DNA of 37,542 nucleotides from a virus: IMG/VR virus record IMGVR_UViG_3300003324_000445, positions 1 through 37,542 of that record. One strand, written 5' to 3'. Numbering within the stretch: the first letter of the stretch is position 1; each line of letters begins with the position of its first letter. The position numbers and the translations under genes were made by a program. The notes under the pieces are model-generated. The model was not told the origin of the DNA and did not search any database. It was given only the letters and a program-made list of their open reading frames with translations. Positions 1 to 6,834 of the stretch are shown here, one piece after another.

Positions 1-23
1 AGGTGGCGGAGGCGGAGGCGGCG
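1..23. repeat. Left copy of the terminal overlap
   Basis: The first 23 bases are identical to the last 23 (37520-37542). They are low-complexity G-rich sequence inside the glycine-rich fibre gene. The simplest reading is the overlap left when a circular or terminally redundant phage genome was assembled. A functional terminal repeat would not be expected in the middle of a gene. Confidence 0.85.
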
Positions 24-100
24 GAAGCCTTAACGGAACGAACTCTGGAGCTGGTGGTCCTGGCGGCCGTGGCGAGATCTGGGTCTTTGAATACAAATAA
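2..100 (+). CDS. C-terminal end of the glycine-rich tail fibre protein (continues from 35864-37542)
   Basis: This frame has no start of its own. It reads a glycine run, then SLNGTNSGAGGPGGRG and finally EIWVFEYK before TAA at 98-100. A glycine-rich stretch closed by RGEIWVFEY is the usual C-terminus of phage glycine-rich tail fibre proteins, which are surface-exposed host-contact proteins. The rest of the gene is at the right end of the window. Joined through the 23-base overlap, the upstream frame is off by one base, so a single-base error or a real +1 shift lies just before the junction. The next gene follows after ten bases that include its own ribosome site (AGGAG). Confidence 0.85.
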   Translation, partial: GGGGGGGGSLNGTNSGAGGPGGRGEIWVFEYK

Positions 101-110
101 AGGAGAAGCA

Positions 111-302
111 ATGTACAGATATGCAATCTGCCGCAATGCAGATCACTTCGTAGTGAATGTTATTATTTGGGATGGGCAGACCAAGTGGGCTCCTCCTGCT
201 GGCCATTATGTCGTCAGGCATGATCAGTGCGATATAGGGTGCACCTACGATCCAGAATCCAATACGTTTGCTTATCCTCCAAGTCCAAAAGAAGGGGAAT
301 AA
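111..302 (+). CDS. Small tail-fibre-associated protein (63 aa)
   Basis: ATG at 111 sits 5-6 bases after AAAGGAG. The protein reads VVNVIIWDGQTKWAPPAGHYVV near the middle, then a glycine-Cys-Thr-Tyr-Asp element and a proline-rich end. A 'VVNVI-WDG-..-W.PP.G..VV' pattern with a 'G.TYD...F..PP' end is common in small proteins or domains next to phage tail fibres, often annotated as fibre-assembly-like or hypothetical. No membrane segment or signal peptide is seen. It is sandwiched between two fibre genes, and its stop codon lies two bases before the next ATG, so it is translated with them. A fibre assembly or capping role is inferred from context only. Confidence 0.7.
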   Translation: MYRYAICRNADHFVVNVIIWDGQTKWAPPAGHYVVRHDQCDIGCTYDPESNTFAYPPSPKEGE

Positions 303-303
303 G

Positions 304-1167
304 ATGGCGGATTCAACAAACAATAATGCGCTTAATGGGCTCTATCCATTAGCCTATCTTGGAGTAAATCCAAGAACCCCTCCAAACTTTGTCCAACATC
401 CATTTCCTCCAACCTCAGCTGACTTTAAGAACTTCCAGATCGGCTGCTTTTGGCTCGATACGGCCGCTAACAATCCTCCAACGATCAATGATCTTTATGT
501 GCTTGTGTCATTGGCAGGAAGCGTAGCCACGTGGTTGCCCTTTTCTTCTGGTGACTTGCAGTTTCTGACGGGCAATTCAGGAGGTCCTGTTCCGCCTACT
601 GCTAACAATATCAACGTCGTAGGAGATGGAACAACCATCGATGTTGTCGGCAATCCAGGAACATCAACGCTTACTATTTCTGCGGTAGGAACCGGTATCA
701 TATCCTCTCTTACAGGTAACTCAGGAGGGGCAGTATTTCCCACGGCTGGCAATATTAATATAGTCGGCTCAGGAAGTATCACCGTAACGGGTAATCCAGG
801 AACCAGTACGCTCACTATAAGCTCTTCAGCCACTCCAGGTGATACCTGGTCGGTGATTACCGCCAATCAGACTGCTGTAGTGAATAACGGGTATTTCTGC
901 AATAAGGCAGGAACGCTTGCTCTCGCTCTGCCTGCAACTTCAACAGTGGGTAATATTATAGAAGTTTCCAATGAGAATACTGCGCTCGGTATTCAGATTA
1001 CCCAAGCGGCTGGCCAACAGATTCTTATAGGAAGTTCTAACACCACCTTGGGCGCTACGGGAACGCTTACCTCTTCTGCTGTCGGAGATACGTTAAAACT
1101 TGTCTGCTATACAGCTAATACCGTCTGGCGAGTAGTGAGTATGGTTGGCAACTGGTCTGTGGTATAA
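304..1167 (+). CDS. Tail fibre protein with GNSGG/NPGTSTLTI repeats (287 aa)
   Basis: I chose ATG 304, six bases after AAGGGG. The N-terminal ~85 residues contain an 'IGCFWLD..' segment. The middle holds two copies (about residues 86-125 and 132-170) of a module reading LTGNSGG-.V.PT..NINVVG..., then GNPGTSTLTI. This module is typical of beta-rich phage and prophage fibre proteins. The C-terminal ~110 residues (WSVITANQTAVVNNGYF..NKAGTLALALP) resemble a trimeric beta-prism or beta-helix end domain that also appears, in divergent form, in the fibres at 31913 and 34091. It is a structural, probably trimeric, receptor-contact protein. Host specificity cannot be read from sequence. It belongs to the fibre operon that starts at 31913 and runs across the contig ends. 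Confidence 0.75.
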   Translation: MADSTNNNALNGLYPLAYLGVNPRTPPNFVQHPFPPTSADFKNFQIGCFWLDTAANNPPTINDLYVLVSLAGSVATWLPFSSGDLQFLTGNSGGPVPPTANNINVVGDGTTIDVVGNPGTSTLTISAVGTGIISSLTGNSGGAVFPTAGNINIVGSGSITVTGNPGTSTLTISSSATPGDTWSVITANQTAVVNNGYFCNKAGTLALALPATSTVGNIIEVSNENTALGIQITQAAGQQILIGSSNTTLGATGTLTSSAVGDTLKLVCYTANTVWRVVSMVGNWSVV

Positions 1168-1176
1168 AGGAGCGCT

Positions 1177-2052
1177 ATGTCTACAACGAATAGTTGGAAT
1201 AATCAGATAGCAGCTGCAAACAGTGTTATCACCTTAAACTCAGGTACCAATGGAGTTAACGTTTCAACTGATGCTACTACTACGACGGTCAATATAGCTG
1301 CTGGTGGTGCTGGTAATAAAACGCTTACCTTGGGCAGCACGAATACGACATCTACTACCAATCTCCAGTCTGGTTCGGGGGGAATTAATATCCCTGCGTT
1401 TACTGAGGGTGCCTTAATAACGAGCTCAACAGGAGAAGTTACTACGGTTACCGGAACGGCTGGCTATGTACTGACGGCCAATGTGGCGGGAACAGCTCCG
1501 AGCTTTCAGCCTGCTGCAGGAGGAGGAACGGGGAGTCGGACACTTATTCAGAGTCAGACGGCAAGCGGTTCTGCTACGATAGATTTCACGACAGGAATAA
1601 CGGGCTATACCTACTATGAGATGGAATTCCTAGGAGTAGTGCCGGCAACGGATAATACCGATCTTCAAATGCAGTTTTCGAATAATGCGGGTGTTTCTTG
1701 GACTGCAGGTACGGCGTACCAATATTTCACGACTAATACCGATTCTGGAGCCTCTACCTTTAGCGCAGTTGTAAGTGGTGCAGGAGGAGATAGTAAGTTT
1801 GTGCTTGCTCCTGGAACAAGTAACAATGCAAGCTATGGTCTGAATGGGATAGCGCAGCTTTTTGCTTTTTCTGCAAGCAATCCACAAGTTACGGCAAGCC
1901 TGGCATCAACAGCCTCTACCTCTTTAGATGCACTTCAATGTCTATCGGCGGGTAGATGTGGTATTGGTGGTGCGGCGACCAATGGTGTTCGTTTGAAGTT
2001 CTCTTCAGGGAATATATCGGTAGGAACATTTAGGCTCTTTGGTATTTCGTAA
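1177..2052 (+). CDS. Tail fibre protein, paralogue A (291 aa)
   Basis: ATG 1177 follows AAAGGAGCGCT. The N-terminal half is Thr/Ser/Asn-rich beta-repeat sequence (NKTLTLGSTNTTSTTNLQ, then SGSGGINIPAFTEGALITSS). It is followed by a TAPSFQP linker and a C-terminal domain starting GSRTLIQSQTASG..TIDFTTGITGY.YYEMEF and ending GTFRLFGIS. The next gene (2062-2925) has the same architecture with the same N-terminal repeat block and the same ends, so the two arose by tandem duplication. The middle of the C-terminal domain, probably the receptor-facing part, differs most. No enzyme motif is visible. Gene spacing is nine bases, so translation is probably coupled. Confidence 0.75.
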   Translation: MSTTNSWNNQIAAANSVITLNSGTNGVNVSTDATTTTVNIAAGGAGNKTLTLGSTNTTSTTNLQSGSGGINIPAFTEGALITSSTGEVTTVTGTAGYVLTANVAGTAPSFQPAAGGGTGSRTLIQSQTASGSATIDFTTGITGYTYYEMEFLGVVPATDNTDLQMQFSNNAGVSWTAGTAYQYFTTNTDSGASTFSAVVSGAGGDSKFVLAPGTSNNASYGLNGIAQLFAFSASNPQVTASLASTASTSLDALQCLSAGRCGIGGAATNGVRLKFSSGNISVGTFRLFGIS

Positions 2053-2061
2053 GGAGTCGTT

Positions 2062-2925
2062 ATGTCTACGAATAATAACTGGAACAACCAGGTGGCAGCT
2101 GCCAATAGTCCTATCACGCTTAATGCGGGAACGCATACTATTGGGGTATCTACTGATGCTTTTGCGTCTACGATCAATGTCGCTACCGGTTCGGGCAATA
2201 AGACCTTGAATCTGGGTAGCACTGATACAACGTCTACTACGAATCTTCAATCAGGATCCGGCGGAATTAATATACCGGCATTTACTGAAGGTGCACTGGT
2301 TACTAGTTCCGCTGGAAGAGTGTCGAGCGTGGATGGGGTAGAAGGGTATATTCTGACTGCCAATGGAGCTGGAACGGCTCCTAGCTTTCAGCCTGGTGGT
2401 TCTGGATCCAGAGTCCTTATCCAGTCCCAGACAGTTTCTGGAGTAACCACTGTTGATTTTACTACGGGTATTACCGGGTATAGTTACTATGTACTTGAGT
2501 GTCTAAAGTACTTCTTTGATTCTACTTCTAACCAGCTCCTTGGTGTCCGGTTTTCATCCAATGCTGGTGGCAGTTGGAATGCGTATACGTATAATGTTTT
2601 TATTCAGTCGAATGAATCTGACTTTGCGGTATTTAGGGCCTTTGGAACTAATAGTGCAGATAGAGGAACCTTCTTGAACGGTTTTCAAGGTACTATTGCT
2701 CCTGCCCAAGCCTACGGAATTGCTCAGATTTATGGACTTGGATCTGGATCTTTATCAAAGCAGACGACCTTTTCTGGAACGGATCTTTCTAACGATGCGA
2801 TCAATAGAGAGCAGTTGCTTGATGCGACAATCACTAATGAAACAACGATTGTAAACGGGATCCGTATTTTAAATCCAGCCTTAGCGCTCTTTAGTGGGAC
2901 ATTTAGGCTTTTTGGTGTTGTTTAA
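2062..2925 (+). CDS. Tail fibre protein, paralogue B (287 aa)
   Basis: ATG 2062 follows AAGGAGTCGTT. It shares with the preceding gene the block NKTLNLGSTDTTSTTNLQ, the SGSGGINIPAFTEGAL block, the APSFQP linker, the GSRVLIQSQTVSG...DFTTGITGY start of the C-terminal domain and a GTFRLFGVV end. Residues ~165-275 differ strongly from paralogue A, with insertions around AFGTNSADRGTF. This is the last gene of the fibre operon. Its stop lies 33 bases before a bidirectional terminator. A second receptor-binding or decoration fibre is inferred. Confidence 0.75.
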   Translation: MSTNNNWNNQVAAANSPITLNAGTHTIGVSTDAFASTINVATGSGNKTLNLGSTDTTSTTNLQSGSGGINIPAFTEGALVTSSAGRVSSVDGVEGYILTANGAGTAPSFQPGGSGSRVLIQSQTVSGVTTVDFTTGITGYSYYVLECLKYFFDSTSNQLLGVRFSSNAGGSWNAYTYNVFIQSNESDFAVFRAFGTNSADRGTFLNGFQGTIAPAQAYGIAQIYGLGSGSLSKQTTFSGTDLSNDAINREQLLDATITNETTIVNGIRILNPALALFSGTFRLFGVV

Positions 2926-2957
2926 TTGTGGCTTCTTTCATTCTCACTCCTTTAGAT

Positions 2958-2986
2958 CTATGCGGGGACTGCTTCACCCCGCATAG
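2958..2986. terminator. Bidirectional terminator between convergent operons
   Basis: CTATGCGGGG (2958-2967) pairs perfectly with CCCCGCATAG (2977-2986) around a nine-base loop. T-rich sequence follows on the plus strand (TTCTATTTCTTTC). It separates the plus-strand fibre genes from the minus-strand early genes, which end at 2990. Confidence 0.85.
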
Positions 2987-2989
2987 GTT

Positions 2990-3238
2990 CTATTTCTTTC
3001 GTGCTTTGAGAAAGCAGCAGCAGGTGACAGTGGCATCATCTGCTAGATCTCGAGCCTGTATGCGCTCATGCGCTGCAATCACATCAGGATGCTTTTCTCC
3101 TGCTTTGCGTGCAACTCCAGCACGCGGATGGAGAGTCTTAGTCGGTTGAGTAATGGTGACATTGGTGCTTACCGTCTGATTGTGCTGGTCGCCTGCATAA
3201 CAGGATGTGCAGAGTGCTAAAAGAGCATAGATCTTCAT
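2990..3238 (-). CDS. Small exported protein (82 aa)
   Basis: I chose the ATG at 3238 because AAGGAG lies six bases upstream. The longer frame, up to 3274, has no ribosome site. The protein begins MKIYALLALCTSCYAGDQHN, a short classical signal peptide with likely cleavage after CYA. The mature part is about 65 residues: a Thr/Asn-rich stretch, then HPRAGVARKAGEKHPDVIAAHERIQ, and finally a cysteine cluster (CCC) and basic tail. No known family is recognised. It is the last gene of the early minus-strand operon. Export to the periplasm or cell surface is inferred, and a role in superinfection exclusion or host modification is only a guess. Confidence 0.65.
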   Translation of the reverse strand: MKIYALLALCTSCYAGDQHNQTVSTNVTITQPTKTLHPRAGVARKAGEKHPDVIAAHERIQARDLADDATVTCCCFLKARKK

Positions 3239-3254
3239 AGGAGTCTCCTTGGGA

Positions 3255-3650
3255 TTAAGAAAGTATCTCCTCATCAGTATACCCTATTTTTATTCCTTCT
3301 TGCTCCTCGAGTATTTTCACGAAGGTGTCTGCTATGAATTTAAACTCCTGTCCATTGTCTATGATCTCGCTGAAATCACGCGCAAGAGAATCAAATCCCA
3401 CTATGACATACCCGAAATAAGCGTAGATGCTGATGCTCTTGGATATGCGTTCGTACTCATCATCTTTAGCGAACTCTCGGAGTTCTTCCAGTCTTTTTTG
3501 CATGCTAACGATGTGAGACCGAAGAGCTTCTACTGATTGTATCAAGACTCGCAGGTCATTAAACAGTTCACTCTTCTCTTGGGGAGATCTTACGAGCTGC
3601 TCTAGGATAGGCTTGATATATTTTTTGGGGATATGATGCTTCTTTGCCAC
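3255..3650 (-). CDS. Hypothetical early protein, helical (131 aa)
   Basis: The start is a GTG at 3650 with GGGAG five bases upstream. The protein is charged and mostly helical. Residues ~20-70 (QEKSELFNDLRVLIQSVEALRSHIVSMQKRLEEL) have heptad-like spacing consistent with a coiled coil, followed by a less charged segment (ISIYAYFGYVIVGFDSLA) and a second helix rich in Glu/Lys. No signal peptide, zinc site or enzyme motif is seen and the family is unknown. It lies between the 77-aa gene and the exported 82-aa gene in the early minus operon, so early expression is expected. Confidence 0.65.
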   Translation of the reverse strand: MAKKHHIPKKYIKPILEQLVRSPQEKSELFNDLRVLIQSVEALRSHIVSMQKRLEELREFAKDDEYERISKSISIYAYFGYVIVGFDSLARDFSEIIDNGQEFKFIADTFVKILEEQEGIKIGYTDEEILS

Positions 3651-3661
3651 TCTCTCTCCCT

Positions 3662-3895
3662 TTATCTATATGCTTCTAACTGACTCTTTATGAACTTAGG
3701 ATCGAACGCCTTCTCTCGCATGGTCTTGGAAAGGAGATCCCCGAGTGTTAACCACTCAGGAACCTCCACGTTGTCGGATGTCTGCACGTATAAGGTGCTA
3801 ACACTGTCCGTATCTGTTTTGTGGATCCAAATCGATCCTTGTGGCTCTTTGTCGAACCGTGTAGGAGGTGTGTACTTTTCTATACGGTTCTGCAT
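3662..3895 (-). CDS. Hypothetical early protein (77 aa)
   Basis: ATG 3895 follows GAGG with four bases between. The sequence is soluble and mixed: a Thr/Asp/Ser segment (HKTDTDSVSTLYVQTSDNVEVPEWLTLGDLLSK), then a basic helix to the C-terminus. No family is recognised. It starts nine bases after the ERF gene and ends 11 bases before the next gene's GTG, so the operon is tight. A partner role to the annealing protein is suggested by position only. Confidence 0.6.
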   Translation of the reverse strand: MQNRIEKYTPPTRFDKEPQGSIWIHKTDTDSVSTLYVQTSDNVEVPEWLTLGDLLSKTMREKAFDPKFIKSQLEAYR

Positions 3896-3904
3896 AAGGC
3901 CTCA

Positions 3905-4660
3905 CTATTTTGAAGGAGTGTTTAGAGTCTTTTTGCGCTCTAAGATCTTTCTACGGGCATCATGATACATGCTACTAGGAAGATCACAAAGTTCTTCGAT
4001 CTTCATCGCGTTCAGGAATGCCTTAGCCAGATCTGGATATCCATCCAACTCCATCTCCAACTCTTCTACTTGTTCTTTGGTGATAGTGGTGGGTGATTGT
4101 TTTTTAGGATCGTAGTGATGGCTTGGACTTGGAGCAAGGGTTCTATGTTTCTCCATTAGGCCCTCAGCATCATCATCGCTACTATCATTGCTAGCAGTAA
4201 GACCGAGAAGACCCATAAGTGCATAACGTTTATGATAAGACACGGCTCTGCCATAAGATTGTACATCCCCTTTTTCTGGTATGATTCTGCTTCTGGTTTC
4301 AATCCATTGACCACTGGTGTGCATAAGCCTGGTATGAAGAACGATCTCTCCTGCAGGGTGAATGACAGTGAACTGGGTGTAAGAAAGCCCATGCTTGGAA
4401 AGGACGGGTCGAACTACACTGGCAATGGCATGAAGATCCGCATAGCTACTTTTAAAGAAGGCGTTGTCTCTATTGTGGCCTATGGTTGGGAACTCTCCCT
4501 GTGCTTTAGCAAAGGCCATACAGAGCTCCCCATTCGTATCGCTTTGATAGGGGTCATGCACTGCAACGGGTTTAAGTTTCTCTAAGACGTCTATTTCTAT
4601 CTTCTTGCTCCACAGGTCGTTAAAGGCTTGGAGCATCTTGGTTATGTCGTTCTGTTCCAC
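3905..4660 (-). CDS. erf: ERF-family single-strand annealing protein (251 aa)
   Basis: The N-terminal ~155 residues match the ERF recombinase pattern: LCMAFAKAQGEFPTIGHN, then FKSSYADLHAIASVVRPVLSKHGLSYTQ, a central H-TSGQWIETRS strand and QSYGRAVSYHKRYALMGLLGL. An acidic ASNDSSDDDAEG block then ends the domain. ERF proteins anneal complementary DNA strands and support phage recombination and genome circularisation. The C-terminal ~85 residues are a charged helical tail, as in other ERF proteins, probably for protein contacts. The GTG at 4660 is the first possible start after an in-frame stop, and its ribosome site is poor. Together with the RusA resolvase on the other side of the control region it makes up a recombination module. 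Confidence 0.88.
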   Translation of the reverse strand: MEQNDITKMLQAFNDLWSKKIEIDVLEKLKPVAVHDPYQSDTNGELCMAFAKAQGEFPTIGHNRDNAFFKSSYADLHAIASVVRPVLSKHGLSYTQFTVIHPAGEIVLHTRLMHTSGQWIETRSRIIPEKGDVQSYGRAVSYHKRYALMGLLGLTASNDSSDDDAEGLMEKHRTLAPSPSHHYDPKKQSPTTITKEQVEELEMELDGYPDLAKAFLNAMKIEELCDLPSSMYHDARRKILERKKTLNTPSK

Positions 4661-4684
4661 GATGTGCTTTCATGAGTTAGAGGG

Positions 4685-4903
4685 TTATTGGTTGTCTATT
4701 TCTTTTGCGAGTTTATCGGTCATGGCTTCTAAAGCTAATTTCTGGATGGTCTTTTCTTTTGCCACCGCAAGTAGTTTGAACTTTTTGTACATTGCTTCTG
4801 GAACATCAAAGCAGACTCTATAGGGATATTTCTTGCTGTTGGGACCCTTCTTGGCTGTGGGTCCTTCATCAAAGAGTGCTTGGTAGGCTTCTTTCAACTT
4901 CAC
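4685..4903 (-). CDS. Ribbon-helix-helix-like DNA-binding protein, early operon (72 aa)
   Basis: The start is GTG 4903 with AAGGGAG about eight bases upstream. After a Lys-rich N-terminus, residues ~26-70 show the RHH plan: a beta strand (YRVCFDVP), a helix (EAMYKKFKLLAVAKEK), a turn with Thr, and a second helix (IQKLALEAMTDKLAKEI). Proteins of this size and fold (Arc/CopG/MetJ class) are dimeric repressors. It is the first gene of the minus operon. The palindrome AAGTATACACTT (4945-4956) covers the -10 box of its own promoter, so autoregulation is plausible. A second RHH protein (31650-31814) controls the other end of the genome. Confidence 0.65.
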   Translation of the reverse strand: MKLKEAYQALFDEGPTAKKGPNSKKYPYRVCFDVPEAMYKKFKLLAVAKEKTIQKLALEAMTDKLAKEIDNQ

Positions 4904-4945
4904 TTCTTGCTCCCTTTAGAAAACGTAACTTTTTCTCTTTAATTA

Positions 4946-4974
4946 AGTATACACTTTTCTGAAGGATTTAAGAA
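4946..4974 (-). promoter_or_regulatory. Leftward early promoter
   Basis: Read on the minus strand, TTCTTA (4974-4969) is followed after exactly 17 bases by TATACT (4951-4946), a good sigma70-type -10. It lies about 40 bases upstream of the first gene of the early operon. The -35 box is poor, which would suit activator dependence or an AT-rich UP context. Confidence 0.5.
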
Positions 4975-4976
4975 GT

Positions 4977-4996
4977 AAAAAAGGGCCCGAAGGCCC
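4977..4996 (-). terminator. UUCG intrinsic terminator on the minus strand
   Basis: On the minus strand GGGCC-TTCG-GGCCC is followed by six T. This is a textbook UUCG-capped terminator. No gene reads into it from the right, so it either ends a short non-coding RNA made from 4997-5262 or insulates the early promoter from leftward readthrough. Confidence 0.8.
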
Positions 4997-5147
4997 ACCG
5001 ATGTACATACGTTGTTCTTAGAAAGACGAGGAGCCACCAGGGTTTTCTGATGGCCCGAACTAAAAGGAATTTTGCTTTCATTCACAAAGGCCTTGCCAGT
5101 TAGGCTAGGAACCTCTATTCTTACTCATGTTTTTTTGATTCACCTAT

Positions 5148-5161
5148 TAGAACAGCTTCTA
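5148..5161. promoter_or_regulatory. Perfect palindrome, possible operator
   Basis: TAGAA-CAGC-TTCTA is a perfect 5+5 inverted repeat about 100 bases upstream of the replication gene start. Its position in the divergent region suits a repressor or initiator site. The binding protein is unknown. Confidence 0.4.
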
Positions 5162-5235
5162 CTTGGACGGTGCTGCTGAACTAACAACTGAGAGATAACA
5201 ATGACGAACCCCAAGGTTAATAAAACAATAAACCC

Positions 5236-5259
5236 AAGGAGGATTTCAAGGAGGATTTC
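5236..5259 (+). repeat. Tandem duplicated Shine-Dalgarno block
   Basis: AAGGAGGATTTC occurs twice head to tail (5236-5247, 5248-5259). Each copy holds a full AAGGAGG. The second copy is eight bases from the TTG start at 5263 and is the working site by spacing. The first may serve as a standby ribosome site that offsets the weak TTG start. Confidence 0.85.
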
Positions 5260-5262
5260 GCT

Positions 5263-6834
5263 TTGTTAATAAACAAATCCTACCAATCTTGTAAGATATT
5301 GCAAGCCTTTCCTAACAATACAAACACGGAAAATAAGGTCTTTTTAACGATCTTTAAGCAGTGTGCTAAGTATAGTCGCATGTTCATGTCGGTGGAAAAG
5401 ATCGCTCGCATCGTCAATGTCTGTCCACGAACCGTATCCAGGGCTACCAATAAGTTTGAAGAGCTTGGCCTTATGACCAAGACCATTATCGATAGACGGT
5501 GCCATTACACCATTACCGACACCGGTAAGCATATGCATCCACATATAGTCCAAGCCTATAGATTAGCCACTATGGTTTTTCTTTCTATTGGACTTCTTTC
5601 TTCCCTGGGAGATAGTAGTGTCCTACTATTAAAGTTAAAAGGAGAAGAGACTAGGGATTGTTACTTTCCATTCCACTATTTATCTATAAATCCAAGTACA
5701 AGTTCTATCCAAGTTATCCAAAGTCCAACTGTTAGAGAGAGTTACAAACAGGAGCTCAGTAAAAAAGGGGCAAGTAGTATGCAACAGATTCCAAATAGAC
5801 AGGTAATCGCTGACATCAAGTCACTCAAGCTCACACAATGGGGTACGATTCGCTTACAAGCGTTCTCGGACCGAGTGATTCGGTATGCTGACAACCTGAT
5901 GAAGTCAGCCGATGTGAAGAAACTGAAGGATCCGTTCTCATTCTTTGTGTCCACCTGCTTGAAAGAGAGTGCTCGTCTTGGTGAAACACCAAACCAAACG
6001 TTAGTCCAGGATCTGTATAGAGCACATCAAGCACCAGACGATAAGCAGTACATAGAACGCCGACAAGATGTCGACAGTGTGGAGACAACTGGACCTGGAT
6101 TGGATTTTAAAAAGGCTGGACTGGAAAGCATGGCTGCTAAAGTCACTACTTTCAGCAAGGAAAAGTTTACGAAACAAGAGTTAACAGACATTGACAAAGC
6201 GTATTGCGGACTCAAGGATAAGGCGTATAAGTTTTGGATTGGATTGGGTAAACCTGAGCAATGTGGTTGGAATAGATTTATCCCTTACAGTGAGCACTTC
6301 AAGCGTAATGCTCGCACTGCTCAGCAAGCAATAGATGCTATCCAGAGCTTTGATATTGCGTCTAACGTGGTGATAGAGCATCAAGGATCGATTACAAGCG
6401 AAGAGAAATCCAAACTTGACAAAGACTTCGATACTTTGCAAAACTTACGCCTGAGGTCAAATTTGAACGAGTTTGAAAAGCTTGCCATGGTGACTTTGGA
6501 GAACAAGATAGAAGAAGCAAAGCGTAAGTGGGGATTGGATAATGAATGGAAGCAGAACGAGTGGGCAGAGCAGGATAAAGAAATTATTGCGTGGTCTCTT
6601 TCCTTTCTGGAAACCATGCAGAATCATTGGAATCCTTGGTATAAGACCCTAAAAGGGGAAATAGAGTTAGGACCGTCGAGTCCACGAGCACTTACTAGAG
6701 AGTTACAGGAAGGCCTTCTATTGATGAAGCAAATCTTAGAAGAAGGAAGCAGTAATGACGCCCAAGGAACAGCCGTTAATAAAGAAGTACCTGCTACCGT
6801 GGGAGCCGATCCCGTGGAAGAGATGCGGGGCTAA
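5263..6834 (+). CDS. Winged-helix protein, probable replication initiator (523 aa)
   Basis: The start is TTG 5263, eight bases after AAGGAGG. Residues ~43-88 form a winged helix-turn-helix: SVEKIARIVNVCPRTVSRATNKF is the HTH, then EELGLMTKTII and a HYTITDTG wing. This resembles N-terminal domains of plasmid and phage replication proteins and of helper-type initiators. The remaining ~430 residues are mostly helical and charged, without Walker or polymerase motifs. It is the first gene of the rightward operon and its 3' end overlaps the RusA gene by 80 bases. Initiation of phage DNA replication is inferred from the HTH, the size and the position beside the control region. A transcriptional regulator is the alternative. 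Confidence 0.55.
   Translation: MLINKSYQSCKILQAFPNNTNTENKVFLTIFKQCAKYSRMFMSVEKIARIVNVCPRTVSRATNKFEELGLMTKTIIDRRCHYTITDTGKHMHPHIVQAYRLATMVFLSIGLLSSLGDSSVLLLKLKGEETRDCYFPFHYLSINPSTSSIQVIQSPTVRESYKQELSKKGASSMQQIPNRQVIADIKSLKLTQWGTIRLQAFSDRVIRYADNLMKSADVKKLKDPFSFFVSTCLKESARLGETPNQTLVQDLYRAHQAPDDKQYIERRQDVDSVETTGPGLDFKKAGLESMAAKVTTFSKEKFTKQELTDIDKAYCGLKDKAYKFWIGLGKPEQCGWNRFIPYSEHFKRNARTAQQAIDAIQSFDIASNVVIEHQGSITSEEKSKLDKDFDTLQNLRLRSNLNEFEKLAMVTLENKIEEAKRKWGLDNEWKQNEWAEQDKEIIAWSLSFLETMQNHWNPWYKTLKGEIELGPSSPRALTRELQEGLLLMKQILEEGSSNDAQGTAVNKEVPATVGADPVEEMRG

Larger units (their letters stand above)
4904..5262. other. Divergent control region without a gene (359 bases)
   Basis: This lies between the minus early operon and the plus replication/packaging operon. 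It holds a leftward promoter (4946-4974), a minus-strand UUCG terminator (4977-4996), about 240 bases without a credible reading frame, a perfect palindrome (5148-5161) and a duplicated Shine-Dalgarno block (5236-5259). It is a natural candidate for early regulation and possibly a replication origin, but no iteron set is visible here. Confidence 0.7.

Noticed and set aside
495-866. Long minus-strand frames opposite the fibre genes (also 34828-35151 and 37171-37449)
   Set aside because: Repetitive Thr/Gly coding sequence leaves the opposite strand open. The products are Pro/Val-rich junk without ribosome sites.
2928-3149. 73-residue plus-strand frame
   Set aside because: It runs through the terminator stem and opposes the exported 82-aa gene, which has a good start site.
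4942-5100. 48-codon minus-strand GTG frame crossing the UUCG terminator
   Set aside because: It reads straight through a strong terminator and resembles the random Leu/Phe read that such hairpins give.
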